A DNA stretch of 64,000 bases from Tubulanus polymorphus. Its lineage: Eukaryota > Nemertea > Palaeonemertea > Tubulaniformes > Tubulanidae. Position 1 is the first letter of the stretch. Each line of letters starts with the position of its first letter. Below the pieces are notes generated by a model, which did not search any database, was not told the origin of the DNA, and saw only the letters and a list, made by a program, of their open reading frames with translations. The stretch spans positions 9,093,001 to 9,157,000 of the forward strand of contig NC_134028.1 of NCBI RefSeq assembly GCF_964204645.1, given 5' to 3'. Shown here piece after piece: positions 23,940-41,535 of the stretch. Made by a program: the position numbers and the translations under genes.

Positions 23940-24434
23940 TATTTGACAAATTACGCAAATCCGAAATGTATTGCATTCCAAAACATAACATAAGTCACCA
24001 ACTTTGATAAGGTTACATTTCGTACATGCGATCGCCACTTGGTATGTTTTGGTATCTACCCTTTTCAATAGGTATAGTAGGTTTCAGGCCAGTTGTCTGT
24101 GTCATCCGACAAATTATGTAACGTTTCATAACATCATTCATGTACTCATAACAGAAGAAAAACAAGATCGAGTAGTAAGAATTCGGAAGTTATTGAACTG
24201 TTGGAAGATATCTAACTTCAATGTTCAGAAGACGATGATTGCTTCGAGATGACGAAACTATAGCTACCCCATTAAAATGATTGTAAATGCAATCTTTTAT
24301 TAAATCATTTGGTTAGAATATGTATTTTTGTCAGGCCAGTGTAGTACACACTTTGATAAAGAAGAATAAAGTAAAGTAACTATACGATAGAACTCCGCAA
24401 AGCGAACGAAAATGAAGATGACGATACTAAGAAA

Positions 24435-24871
24435 ATGCTACGAGTCGGAATAATAGCGATTGTGTTTGGTTTCTTGCTATTTTGATTGGAGTAGTTACGG
24501 CTATTCTACTAATCAATGTCATCTATCATTTATGGTTCGCCGTGTTGATCATGCTGTTTGCCGGTTTGACAATCCACGCTCATCGCGTAAAGACTAAGAA
24601 CTGGTTCACCGCTGCGATGGCCTTCGGAATTCTGAATTCATATTCGTCATCGTCTGCCACGGCGTCGTCCACACGGCCTTTCAGAACGACACCGCCACGG
24701 CGACGAACAGTCCATTTGGTGTGGCCGTCAATGCAGTTCAGGATGACGCAATATTTGATGCACTATATCGGGGTCATCATTTGCGCGGTGATTTTCATCA
24801 CAAGCTTCTTCCACATTATCAACGCAGCCGATTTGAGAGAAGAATTGGAAAAATCTGATACGGAAAATTAA
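24435..24871 (+). pseudogene. Membrane-protein gene copy 3, frame-shifted
   Basis: It starts MLRVGIIAIVFGF, reaches TGA at 24483 through the same one-base frame problem as copy 2, and continues open in the LIGVVTAILL frame. Compared with copy 2 it has lost about 10 bp and 12 bp around 24638-24655 and about 5 bp near 24768. The 10-bp loss throws about 40 codons out of frame, and the 5-bp loss restores it, so the last helix and tail (IGVIICAVIFITSFFHII... SDTEN) are again in frame. The middle helix and loop are lost. Confidence 0.8.
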
Positions 24872-25102
24872 AAAAGAAAACGGAAAGTCTTTTAAACGAC
24901 TTAAGAACATTTATAATAGCAGTTTATATTCAAAATCATTAAATTCTGAGTGCATGAACTCTATGGAAAAACCATATCAATACTTAGTACTTATATAGAT
25001 ATTCTTACTATAGAACTTTTAATTCAAAGGAACCTACTGACAGAAACCCAACCAATATATTTTTCTTCATGCTGATATAATTTTTGTTTGTCTTTTTCAA
25101 TT

Positions 25103-25984
25103 TTATTCTCTAACTACCAAGTAACTTTCGACTATTTGTTTATCAAAAGGAAACCCGTATGTTTCATATGTGTGACGACGGATGACATTCTGTATTTGAG
25201 TGCGTTCCTCCTCGGCTAATTCACTGACATCTCTTTGGGCGTAAAACGATAAAACGCCATCAGCGAGTCTCCGCATTTCTCTATCCTGTTCGCTGATACA
25301 GGGTCGAGCTGGTCTTAAAGCGATGTGTAATGCAATTCCATATTCATCGGTAGAATCCAAAACGATTCGCAATTTTGCATCGATCAGAATCTTTCTCATA
25401 TCAAACGGGTTCCACCCTATGCGCGGAGCTTTCTTCTGGTAGTCTCCTCTCCTTGGCACGATACGGTTAATTTCGCCGCAGATCTTCCCGACTGTGTTTA
25501 GTACGTTAAGACATACAAACGCGTGGCCACCATTTCGAGTAAGTCGACAGACGGCCTCGTGTATCACACGAGCAGGATCGTCGAAATAATACATCACGTG
25601 GTTGAACACGATTAAATCGTAGAAGTTACTCGGTAGGAAGGAAGCCGCGGTCGCGTCCTCGACTGAGAATTTTCGATGATAAACGGTGAAATCAAAACGA
25701 TAGTTTGCAGCTAATAAACCAACATGTTCTTTCAATTCAGCAATCATAACATTGTTGCATTCCACACAGTCCACGCGCTCTAACTTAATTTCTTCGCCTA
25801 CTATGCATATTGCATCTTCTAACGCATGACCTCGCGCCGGCCCGATCGATAGAACCCGCAGTCCATTTCCTTCCTGGTTGTAACAAGACCGTAACGCGTC
25901 CGAAAGACGTTTCCGCATCATTGCTTGTCCACCAAAATAAAACATGAAAGCGTCCAACGCGGAGGCATACGCCGCATCGTCCAT
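25103..25984 (-). CDS. HNMT-like SAM-dependent methyltransferase, copy 4
   Basis: 293 codons from ATG 25982-25984. All class I methyltransferase marks are present (RVLSIGPARG, VDCVE, YDLIVFNHVMYYFDD). It is closest to copy 3 by eye. Its variable segment reads RRGDYQKKAPRIGW, more basic than in copy 1. It converges on the membrane-protein pseudogene ending at 24871, with 231 bp between the stops. The stop codon lies inside AATAAA (25102-25107). Confidence 0.7.
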   Translation of the reverse strand: MDDAAYASALDAFMFYFGGQAMMRKRLSDALRSCYNQEGNGLRVLSIGPARGHALEDAICIVGEEIKLERVDCVECNNVMIAELKEHVGLLAANYRFDFTVYHRKFSVEDATAASFLPSNFYDLIVFNHVMYYFDDPARVIHEAVCRLTRNGGHAFVCLNVLNTVGKICGEINRIVPRRGDYQKKAPRIGWNPFDMRKILIDAKLRIVLDSTDEYGIALHIALRPARPCISEQDREMRRLADGVLSFYAQRDVSELAEEERTQIQNVIRRHTYETYGFPFDKQIVESYLVVRE

Positions 25985-26725
25985 CTTCAATAGCGAACCT
26001 CAACAAAATAAATAGAATCCGTTCCAACCGGTGTCAAAGAATTGTTCACTCATCGATTTGGAACGCTTGCCCCGGTTCGTTCTGATTCTTATCAATGATC
26101 TACTACTTTTCGATGGTCACAATTCACAATTTTTCACGATTTCAAATATATTCAACGTTTTCGTGAATACTTTGATTTCACAACTTGAATTATGAAAATG
26201 TATATACCGGGTGTGTTATCTGATCTTTACAACACCTGTATAATGCATATATATACATATGTTGATGGCTTAATTTTCCCTCAATTTTGGCACATATATG
26301 CATAAATCAAAAGGACCAGATGTAAATGTAAAGTATAATGCGTATGTATAATTTATTTGAGTTATTAGTGGTGAATATTTTGGCCAGGTACGTACCACTG
26401 AGAAAAAAAGATACATTGAAACATTCAAATTTCTAATGCAGATGCGGATCGAGAAGGTGACTTAAGGGGGAGCACGAATCCAGTCGGACATATTGGGCGG
26501 CCATCCCCGCCAAAAAGACAAACTTCCTGTGTTCGTGAAAATGACATCAATGCGTGAAAATGTCAGTAGTTGGCGCTGTTTATCTAAAAGATAAACTCGT
26601 GTTTTCATAAAAAAGACATCGATGCATAAAAATATCTGTAGGTGGCGATACTAGGGCATAGTTGTAAACCGGAAATTAATTACTTTTAATAGATAAAATA
26701 AAATAAATTGAAATTGAATCAAGGT

Positions 26726-26885
26726 CGTTGAGGTGGAGGGGGAGGGGAGGGGTGAGGGTGAGGGAGAGGGAGGGGAGGGGAGGGGTGAGGGATAGGGAGG
26801 GGAGGGGATGGGGAGAGGGAGAGGGACTAGAGGGAGAGGCTGCCAATGTTCTGGTAATTTTATGGGGAGGGGTGGGGTATGCGTA
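26726..26885 (+). repeat. G-rich low-complexity tract
   Basis: Runs of three to five G separated by A or T (GGGGAGGGG, GGGTGAGGG) cover most of 26726-26840, with another patch at 26860-26882. It begins just after the end of unit D. It is prone to G-quadruplex formation on the + strand. The Pro/Ser-rich frame on the - strand is a by-product. Confidence 0.85.
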
Positions 26886-26989
26886 AGTCTATCCGAAAAT
26901 ATTGGCTTCATTTCCTAATGATGGACAAATAGAAAATCGAGTGTTGGAATTTTCTTCTATTGTTTTTTTTCCTGATATTTCTGAAAGCC

Positions 26990-27062
26990 AGGAGGGCACT
27001 TTTGATTTTTCAAGGGGATGGACTGGTCCACCCGGTCCACCCCCTAGATCCGCCCTTGCAAA
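26990..27062 (-). mobile_element. Transposon terminus with GGGTGGACCGGGTGG motif
   Basis: Read on the - strand: GCAAGGGCGGATCTAGGGGG followed by TGGACCGGGTGGACC. The same type of end is present at 41286-41338. In translation it yields DLGGGPGGP, a phrase I know as a recurring repeat-derived artefact in invertebrate protein predictions. The other end of the element was not located. Confidence 0.45.
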
Positions 27063-29240
27063 GTAAATGTATGGTTCATGGATAAACTGTCGCTTTAATA
27101 CGGATTGACGTAGTTCGGTCATCTTGTAGGCATGGTAATCATTATTAAATTTACATCTAATTTCTAGGGGTTTATGTAAATGGAGACACTTTTTCGGTGA
27201 TTCGACCCGAGTAAAATAAGACTCATTGGCGATCCTTCACGTCAGTTACTGGTTAAATCGATGTTCAGCCCGAGTCCACACTTCGCCTGGTCATCGATGA
27301 CCCATACGTGAGGCATGAACTCCCAAACAATGAGATGCAAAGTATTGCAAAAAGCGTGTTTTCAAGAATTGATATAGTAGACTATATTAAATTCCTTTAA
27401 TTGGTACATGTTACCTTGTCTGTTTAGTTGCTACACCGATCACTACGTGGCACTCTTGAACGGAGCGCAACATTCGCGTGTACCGATTCGTAAGATCGCC
27501 AACTGTGCGTAAAACAATCGCGATAGCATATAGCGAATTATCACGGATCTGCATGGATTTACCTTATTCCAAAAATTCTTTTTGGGATTTAAATCAATCA
27601 AAAAATGATAAATGGAATAAACCCACATTATGGATGCACTAGTAAATATCGTAAGTTATAAATAACATTCAGTCGTTTGAATTCGGATTCTATAAAGTTT
27701 ACACACGATTTAACCAGGAATAGAGAACTATTTTTAATGTCTAGAATAGTAATATAGAAGCGAAATAGGAAGTAATATATATTTGTACTGGTGATTTGTC
27801 ATTATCTTGTAGGCTCTACATTTCAAGTGTATATGGTTTTTAATCGCTTTACAAAAAAACTGTTACGTCGATGATTGAAATGATTAAGTTATCTTTTCAT
27901 TGACATTGAACTAACTCATTGGCTATTAATCACTTAATCACAATAGATAGCACAGGTCGAGATTATGAAAATACGAAACGCCTGTATACGTATTTTTTGA
28001 ATTCAAATGAAAGAAGCTAGAAATTGATTAATACGATAGAATTTAAATTGCACATAGATCGACTTGAATTTAATTTCATTATTTGCGACATAGACTGTAA
28101 ATCTCACTTTGTTTACAATTGAAATGAAACTTATATGAATTGTTAAGTCATTCCATTGGAGTTCAACTCATCTGGCGAGTGGGTTTGATGACGATGGTTC
28201 CTGAACGTTCCCGAAGCCCTGTCCAAGATGAAAATCTAATTCAATTAGAAATTGCTAATCAATCTGCTTCGTTTCAGCGTGGTTCCTGAACTAATACGGG
28301 GGCACTGAATTTGTTTATCGGTAGGCGATCGTTTATTGATTTACTCGTCTCTAAGAGAAAAGAGACTTCTCAGTTTGCCAAGCAATTAATTAGGACGATC
28401 GATGCGTACATATATAAATATATATATACATAGCGTATTTGTTTTGGATTTATCAGAAGAATTGTCAACCCCTCGGGGAAGTAAATGATTGTGCTGGCGT
28501 TGTGTGTACGTGCCGCCTAATTCCTCACATTTTGATTTAACTAGCGAAAGAAAGTAAAATTACTGTGCAATTCCCACTTTGATAGTGAAATGTTCGATTG
28601 ACGAACGCACAATACCCACTTATCCGGTTTTTACCCGCCGCACTACTTAAACACGACCGTAGATATTGAAAGATACACGTAGGGCCAACAGTATTGTGAA
28701 ATAAAACATTACAAGGTCAAAGCTGCCCTATTGGTTAGTAAACAGCACGGCTGAGATACCACGGGTCAACGGTGTATTGTAATCTCTTCACTGCAGTCGT
28801 GATTATACTTTCGCCAGTGATTTTGACACATTAGAGAGTGTTATTTTACAGAGTGCCTGCTCTTTTACGCGTTAGAAAGGCGCGTGCAATCAATATTCCA
28901 ATTTCAACCCATTCGCAACTACACCGCACATATACCATTTCAGAACCGGCTTTGGTTAGGCCCATCCATTTCATGTTTTGAATTGTAGACTTTTGACCAT
29001 GTTCTAGAGAATCGCGTTTTACCTATTTATTTTCTTAATTAAGCTAAATATACCTTAATCATTTCATTCGATCCATCGACGATTTACGTTGATCGAATAA
29101 ACTACAATGATCAAGTTTTGTATACACAGATTTACATGTTTTTATCCTCTTTTTCTTTAGTGTGGAAAACGAAAGTTGTAAAAGAGGATTCGAAAAATAA
29201 CACCGAATACTGACACTAGCCCGAAACAACAGTGGTAAAA
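27063..29240. other. Gene-free spacer; 3' part is upstream of the 430-codon gene
   Basis: 27115-27200 is shared with 22590-22690. The last few hundred bases before 29241 should include the promoter and 5' UTR of the following gene. No TATA box or exon is convincing. The 121-codon frame at 29059-29424 on the - strand overlaps that gene antisense and is not called. Confidence 0.35.
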
Positions 29241-30533
29241 ATGAGGGCCAACCAATCAGCCTTAGAGGTTTCCTACGAATCTCCCAGACAACAACAACAG
29301 GCGCGCCAGCAAATAGTTCACCAGCGACAGAAACAAAAACTAAAACATAGCAGGTCCGAATCCGTAATAATCGATATAGAAGATCGCGATGTATCGTCGA
29401 ATCATCAACGCGAACAGCGAACACTGGAGAGGTACTCGTACGATTATGATAAATCAGAACGACTTTGGAATAAAGAGGTGATTTGCGTGGGACTTCCTGC
29501 TGTATGCGAGGAGGTATCGCGCGTTGAAAAAACGCCGAATAAAACTCGCCGCGAAAACCCGATCGGCAGCCCGCCTCACACCAACGAAGGACGCCTGCTC
29601 CGACAACGACCTAGAATCGGACAAAAAATTCGCGAAAAACGCGTAACCGATAGTTATAGCAAAACTGACGATACGCGAACCAACAATTATAGTCTTCCAC
29701 CAATCGCCAATGTGGAAAGCGAATCGAAAGATCAAGTGGGGGTCGTTCGTCACCGTAAGAAGCGCGAATTAACGTTTATGGAATTGAGTAACTGTTTAGA
29801 AAACTATCGTAAAATGACGTCGCAAATTAGTTCGAATATCGCCCAAACATATTCGCCGGAATATCGCGATTATTACGAAATCGACGATTGTCCCGTCTCG
29901 CCCCCTAGAGGAAAAGTTAAATATAATAATACGGGTTTGCCGGGCAGGTCGTCGGTCTTATCACCGGCGTGTTTACACCGGTTAGAAATCATCAAGCGAA
30001 AAACAGCATCCGGCGAAAGTCCGTACGATTTTTCCCGACGCCATCTTAGCAAATCGGAGACCGCGGAAAACGAAATAATCAAATTCAAGGCCATTCCGCC
30101 GATCGGGAAATCATTCGCGAAAGAAAAATCGAAAGGTCGTCGCATAAAACAAATCCAACTCCCGGTCGACCGCAATAAACATAGATTTTCTGAAAAACTG
30201 AAAAAGGTCGATTTTTCGCGTACGAAAAACGCCGCTGATGATGACACAGCGTATAACCAGGCACCGGGGTCAAAACTACTGAAACCGATTCTAAAACAAT
30301 CAAAAGAAAACGATAACGACGTTACTGATAGTGGTTATATGTCGTATAATTCTGCAGATTTCGTATTACCGGTAGCGCCACCTGTTCAACAACGCAAACC
30401 TAAACTAGCTCGACCTAGAATAGGCGCTGATGGAGGCTCTGGTGACCCGTTTGATTGTAGTAGTGCTTTCAAATCTGCAATGACAGAGTTTTCCGACGAG
30501 CGAACCGATAATGATGATCTATTGGCTGATTAG
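29241..30533 (+). CDS. Unrecognised basic, low-complexity protein, 430 aa
   Basis: This is an uninterrupted frame from ATG 29241 (context AAAAATG) to TAG 30531-30533. A GTG nine bases upstream is open but not needed. I do not recognise a family. The protein is rich in Arg, Lys, Ser, Asp and Gln, starts with a Gln-rich stretch (16-35), and appears mostly disordered. A possible amphipathic helix lies at 176-195 (ELTFMELSNCLENYRK). RPRIG occurs twice (123-127 and 391-395). KKVDF (331-335) fits the loose RVxF docking pattern for protein phosphatase 1, and DSGYMS near 373 looks like a phosphorylation site; both are inference from short motifs. The C-terminus is acidic (DNDDLLAD). Its length and normal codon use argue for a real gene, probably nuclear or cytoskeletal. 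Confidence 0.75.
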   Translation: MRANQSALEVSYESPRQQQQARQQIVHQRQKQKLKHSRSESVIIDIEDRDVSSNHQREQRTLERYSYDYDKSERLWNKEVICVGLPAVCEEVSRVEKTPNKTRRENPIGSPPHTNEGRLLRQRPRIGQKIREKRVTDSYSKTDDTRTNNYSLPPIANVESESKDQVGVVRHRKKRELTFMELSNCLENYRKMTSQISSNIAQTYSPEYRDYYEIDDCPVSPPRGKVKYNNTGLPGRSSVLSPACLHRLEIIKRKTASGESPYDFSRRHLSKSETAENEIIKFKAIPPIGKSFAKEKSKGRRIKQIQLPVDRNKHRFSEKLKKVDFSRTKNAADDDTAYNQAPGSKLLKPILKQSKENDNDVTDSGYMSYNSADFVLPVAPPVQQRKPKLARPRIGADGGSGDPFDCSSAFKSAMTEFSDERTDNDDLLAD

Positions 30534-30969
30534 CTCCTGATTATGTCTAGATGCGTTAGTTCATAACGTAGAATCTGTCGGCTTTCCAGGCGCCGAGATT
30601 TAGTAAGAGGTACTTTCGATTTCTAAAGCCAATCGAACCTGACCAGTCTTCATAGTTTGAGACGACTTTAGGACTTGCCACAACTGGGCCATTTGAGATT
30701 GCAGTCAATACTCATCTCTCCTGTCACACGTAGTCTCTCTATGTTCTAAGCCGAGCGTATTGGGTGGCCGGTGGGTTTATTTCAAAACAATCATTTTTAG
30801 TATCTAAAGGCAGACTACTACCTAAGGTACTATCATTTTGGCACAGAGAAAATTCATACATAGAACTTAGGACCAAATTCCATGTTTCGTTATCAGATTG
30901 AAATATTTTTCAACTCTGGAATCAAATTCAATCTTCAAACATACTGGAACTGGGCCCTAGCTATAATTA

Positions 30970-31166
30970 AACAGGTAAATGAATACAACTTGCTCTTCTT
31001 GCATAACCCATGATTCAACTGGAAAGTTATATGTTAGAGAAGCGATAATGATCGATTTAAGGGTCCTCCTGTAAACAAAAAGACATTTTGGACGTGTCAT
31101 CGAAACCCCGAGGAGATAAATCGTATCCTCAAACCATCTTCTGTTATTTGTATTCATTTACCTGTT
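30970..31166. mobile_element. MITE-like element with 19-bp perfect inverted ends
   Basis: AACAGGTAAATGAATACAA at 30970-30988 is repeated exactly in inverse orientation at 31148-31166, 197 bp end to end. No target duplication is visible in the flanks, so an old insertion or a non-transposon inverted repeat remains possible. Confidence 0.55.
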
Positions 31167-32664
31167 GTCTGGAGACGATATCGATATTCATCGATTTCTG
31201 ATCGATCAATGTCGATCGATCGTGACCAGACATCTAATGACCCGATGACGATTAATACGAATACACCTCACATGCCGCAGTAGACGATCGGATGTAAATC
31301 TGGAGATGTAATGATTCTGCGCATATCTTTACAAACATGTTACGAAACAGAATTATTAATAAACAGATTTCTATTCACTATAAACATATTTATCTTTCGT
31401 CTCGATTCATTTGTATATTTCTAGATTATGGTTTGGGATAGAAGTGTTTATCTATAATTGAACAAGGGGGTAAATGTTTGAAGAAACAAACACTGCTTGA
31501 TTTGCGAAAAACGTTTTGTGTAGTCGAAAACGTTTTTCGTCCTGTGTCCGTTGAACGTTTTATCGTTTGCAGGCAAAAGATTGTACGAAAAATGGGCATT
31601 TTCTGTTTTGGCGAAACATATGTTATGCCGTGTGCGGCGGGCTTAAGGGACACTCAATCAAAAAAAATTCAGACGAAATTTACCAACCAAATAAATAACA
31701 GGGTCAATCTCTATTTTAAGATAAAAAAAAAATGAATAAAAAATCAAGTCTTCCACACGAATAACGCAATAGATTAAAGATATCGGATATGTCATCACCC
31801 GTATAACAGTCATTAACCGAGTGATGATGATTGGGTCGTAGATTATGTCGACGGAATACAATGTTATATGGAAACGTAGCTATAAAACAACGTTAACTAA
31901 CGCTGCCGTAACGGCGGCTCATCGGCGTTAGTGTTATGTGATGCGGCGTTTATTGGTTTCTATGCGTCAAATGTTAATGGCCGAACGTTCGTCGTTACCA
32001 AGGATATCAAACATTGTTCAAATCAATTAAAACAACCGTGAAAATTCGAGATATTCTTATTGGATGTTTGTAATTTAACGTCGATTAAATGCGTTAATCG
32101 AGGCAGCAAAATACGATCCGTCACCGCGAGCTTGGAAAACAACGCGAATCGTTCACTTTCCCCAAATTTGTTTGGACTAAGAGCAAACTTTACCAAATAG
32201 AGAAATTGATATTATCAATTGTCCCGAATTATAAATGTTTACAAGGCTAAAAAATGAAACCTTATTTCTACTAATCGGCCGGGTCACTTTGGTAAACTGC
32301 AGTAAAATTTGTAATCAATTTATTTCTCTACCTCCTGGGTCTGTTGTGGCGTGGTCGGAAGTAATGTATGGGTAGATAGGCCAGCCGAGTCAACTTTTAA
32401 GCTCAGCAGAAAGGAGAAACAAGGTAACAATTTTCTGCCTAAATAGGACAGAGTTTAACATTGCGAAACGCCATCTGATGATGATTAGTGCAATATTGAT
32501 CAAACTATCAGATTAAGTTGAACGTGATTATAACATCGCGACTTGATGCTAAAAACGAAGACTTTTCACTGTACTTGACGATGGTTATTCTTGTACATTT
32601 AAAAACGTATAAGACAGTGCAGTAAATCACCTAGCGATGAATACATCTATTGAATCCAAGAAAT

Positions 32665-32775
32665 AATGCCAGAGGTAAATATATACCTTAATATATACCT
32701 GGTAATAATGCCAGTGGTAGAATGCCAGAGGTAAAAATGCCAGAGGAAAAATCATACTAGGTAAAAATGCCAGAA
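32665..32775. repeat. Degenerate minisatellite, AATGCCAGAGGTAAA
   Basis: AATGCCAG followed by (A/T)GGTA or a variant appears five times (about 32665, 32707, 32720, 32735, 32766), partly separated by TA-rich filler. Confidence 0.75.
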
Positions 32776-34540
32776 AGAAATATGCAGATAATTGGGCAAA
32801 CGTGAGAATTTATCATCATTAGACATGACATACATATTTGCAATTCATGTTTTTTTTCCATCTAAACTAACTTGATTACAAGATAGTATCATCACCTTGA
32901 TAATATCTTTCAAGTTGGGTCATCCGTGGAGAATATGACAAAAGTCGAAGGATGAGCTTCATTTCCGTAGCTCACATCGACACTTTTCGTGGATCAATCA
33001 TAGCAATTTGGCCGCTATCAAGCAGCCAGACCCTTCTCCCATAAATACACTACCGTGCTATATTTAGTACCAGGATTCAATTGAATAGCGTTAAATCACA
33101 GTAATTCGTGGCCTGTTTTTACCATTCAGTTTATTCTATTTGACGGTTTCATTGAGTACTTAGCCCTGGATACATTCATCAATGCGCTGTGCAGACCATT
33201 GAAATACTGATTTTTGAAACGCCGGAGTATTAAAACCATACGGCATGCTAACGAGGCCCCTTTGATTCTATTCGTATGCATATTAGATAATGGTTACAAA
33301 ATGAAATCTCTCATGTTCAGATAAGAAGCATAAGACACATTTCTGAAGCAGTTGCCGTTGCAGATGACCGTCAGTTAACGGAGTCCTGGATAGATTTCCG
33401 CGGTCGAATATTCGGATAGAAGCTTGACATTTAATTACGTATCTTTCGGAATAATCCCATTCACGTTATTGTGTTGCCTTACACACACACCGGCACGATT
33501 CCGCGTATAACGGTTTACACACTCATAAATAATGCATAACGTTTATTATGATGATTACTAGGGTACATACAGCCTCATTCTCCGAATAAAAGAATTTATT
33601 GTTCTTAACTATAAATAGTATAACGACTATTCGTGTATCAACATTAACTTAGTGTACATTAATTATCAAGCTGATTCGTCTCACAGTTCCTACGCGAGAG
33701 CAACTAGAGATAAGTCCCATGCATACGTCGACGCGCCTAAAGACGCGCGCTGCTCTCGTCGAGCATGCCATAAGATCCACAATTTATGTTACTAAGTCAC
33801 AGAAATATCACAGAAATGTCACAGGAAACCTCGTTAGATATACGATTTTCCGAGTGTGTAAAGGATTCACGAGCTTATCAAATCAATTAAGAGTTTTTTA
33901 TGGTCAAACCTTCGTCGCGAAGCACATTTAGTACGTTTTTAGTTTAAATTTCAACTGCTTCAATCTTAAGGACGATCACAAATTAGGTTGTTTAAAATCA
34001 AAATGGCCTGAAAATCAAAGCGCAATGTTTTGCAAAATACAATCCCTCTTAAGTAAAAATCATTTATATTCTATTAGTGACCACCATAGTTAGCCAGTAG
34101 TTCAATTCTACAAACTGGTTTATAAATGAACAAATTCACTCTAACAACTCGTACCCGAAATTAACAAAATGTTTCCCGTAAAGTAATACGGGTTTTCTAC
34201 TACTTCGCAGAAAACCTTTTTGTTATTCTCGTGATCATAATCTTTTATGATGCTGAAATGTATTCAATAATCGAGCATTCTAATGGATCTTATTAAAAAT
34301 TCAAATACTAAGCAGCTTAAGCGTAAGAACGTTTCAATTTCGAACCACTGAATATGAACCACTTATATGTTTTGATTCTTCGCCGTACGCCGGGGAATCT
34401 CTGTATCGCAGTGTATATTCAATTATAACATGTCGATTCCGACATCAAAGCAGGAAGCGAAGCGATTTGACTAAAAATTATTCATTTCTAGAATGGATTG
34501 AAGAAGTTATTATTGGGTAGGCATCCCTGTACGCTACCGA

Positions 34541-41285
<6,745 letters not shown>

Positions 41286-41338
41286 CTCGATGCAAAGGCA
41301 GGGGTCCGGACCACCTAGACCACCCCCTAAATCCACCC
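41286..41338 (-). mobile_element. Second transposon terminus with GGTCCGGACC motif
   Basis: Read on the - strand: GGGGGTGGTCTAGGTGGTCC followed by GGACCCCTGCC. It is related to 26990-27062. Both give a DLGGG(P/L)GGP translation. No partner end was found. Confidence 0.45.
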
Positions 41339-41344
41339 CGGAAA

Positions 41345-41535
41345 TATCGACAGCACGCACGAAATGAGTCGGACGCGTCAACAACATACACGTCACGAAT
41401 CCAAAGACACGCTAACAGCACATACACGGCGGAAAAATAAAGCCACGTCAACAAAACCGACACATCGACAGCACATCCACTCGTCGACAACATGTATACA
41501 CGTGTGCTAAACAGACACGTCGACAACAACGTAGA
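41345..41535. repeat. Degenerate CACGTCGACAACA repeats
   Basis: Variants of (C)ACGTC(A/G)ACAACA and ATCGACAGCAC recur at least seven times at irregular spacing (for example 41347, 41368, 41427, 41465, 41493, 41517). It looks like an old, diverged minisatellite. Open frames on the - strand follow from its composition. Confidence 0.55.

Larger units (their letters stand above)
23940..26718. repeat. Segmental duplication unit D
   Basis: Same order as unit C: membrane-protein upstream region, membrane-protein copy, shared spacer, methyltransferase, upstream spacer, and a tail ending in GAAATTGA at 26718. The tail contains an extra segment of about 80 bp (26560-26640) that is an imperfect tandem copy of the adjacent GTGAAAATGACATCAATGC phrase and includes the small palindrome GTTTATCTAAAAGATAAAC. 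Confidence 0.8.
30534..34534. other. Gene-free stretch
   Basis: No gene is supported. It contains an inverted-repeat pair (30970-31166), a cluster of ATCGAT sites (31176-31222), a block shared with 9370-9420 at 31675-31725, and a minisatellite (32665-32775). Confidence 0.4.

Noticed and set aside
26651-26911. Pro/Ser-rich frame on the - strand
   Set aside because: Translation of the G-rich low-complexity tract.
29059-29424. 121-codon antisense frame
   Set aside because: It overlaps the start of the 430-codon gene on the opposite strand; a shadow frame.
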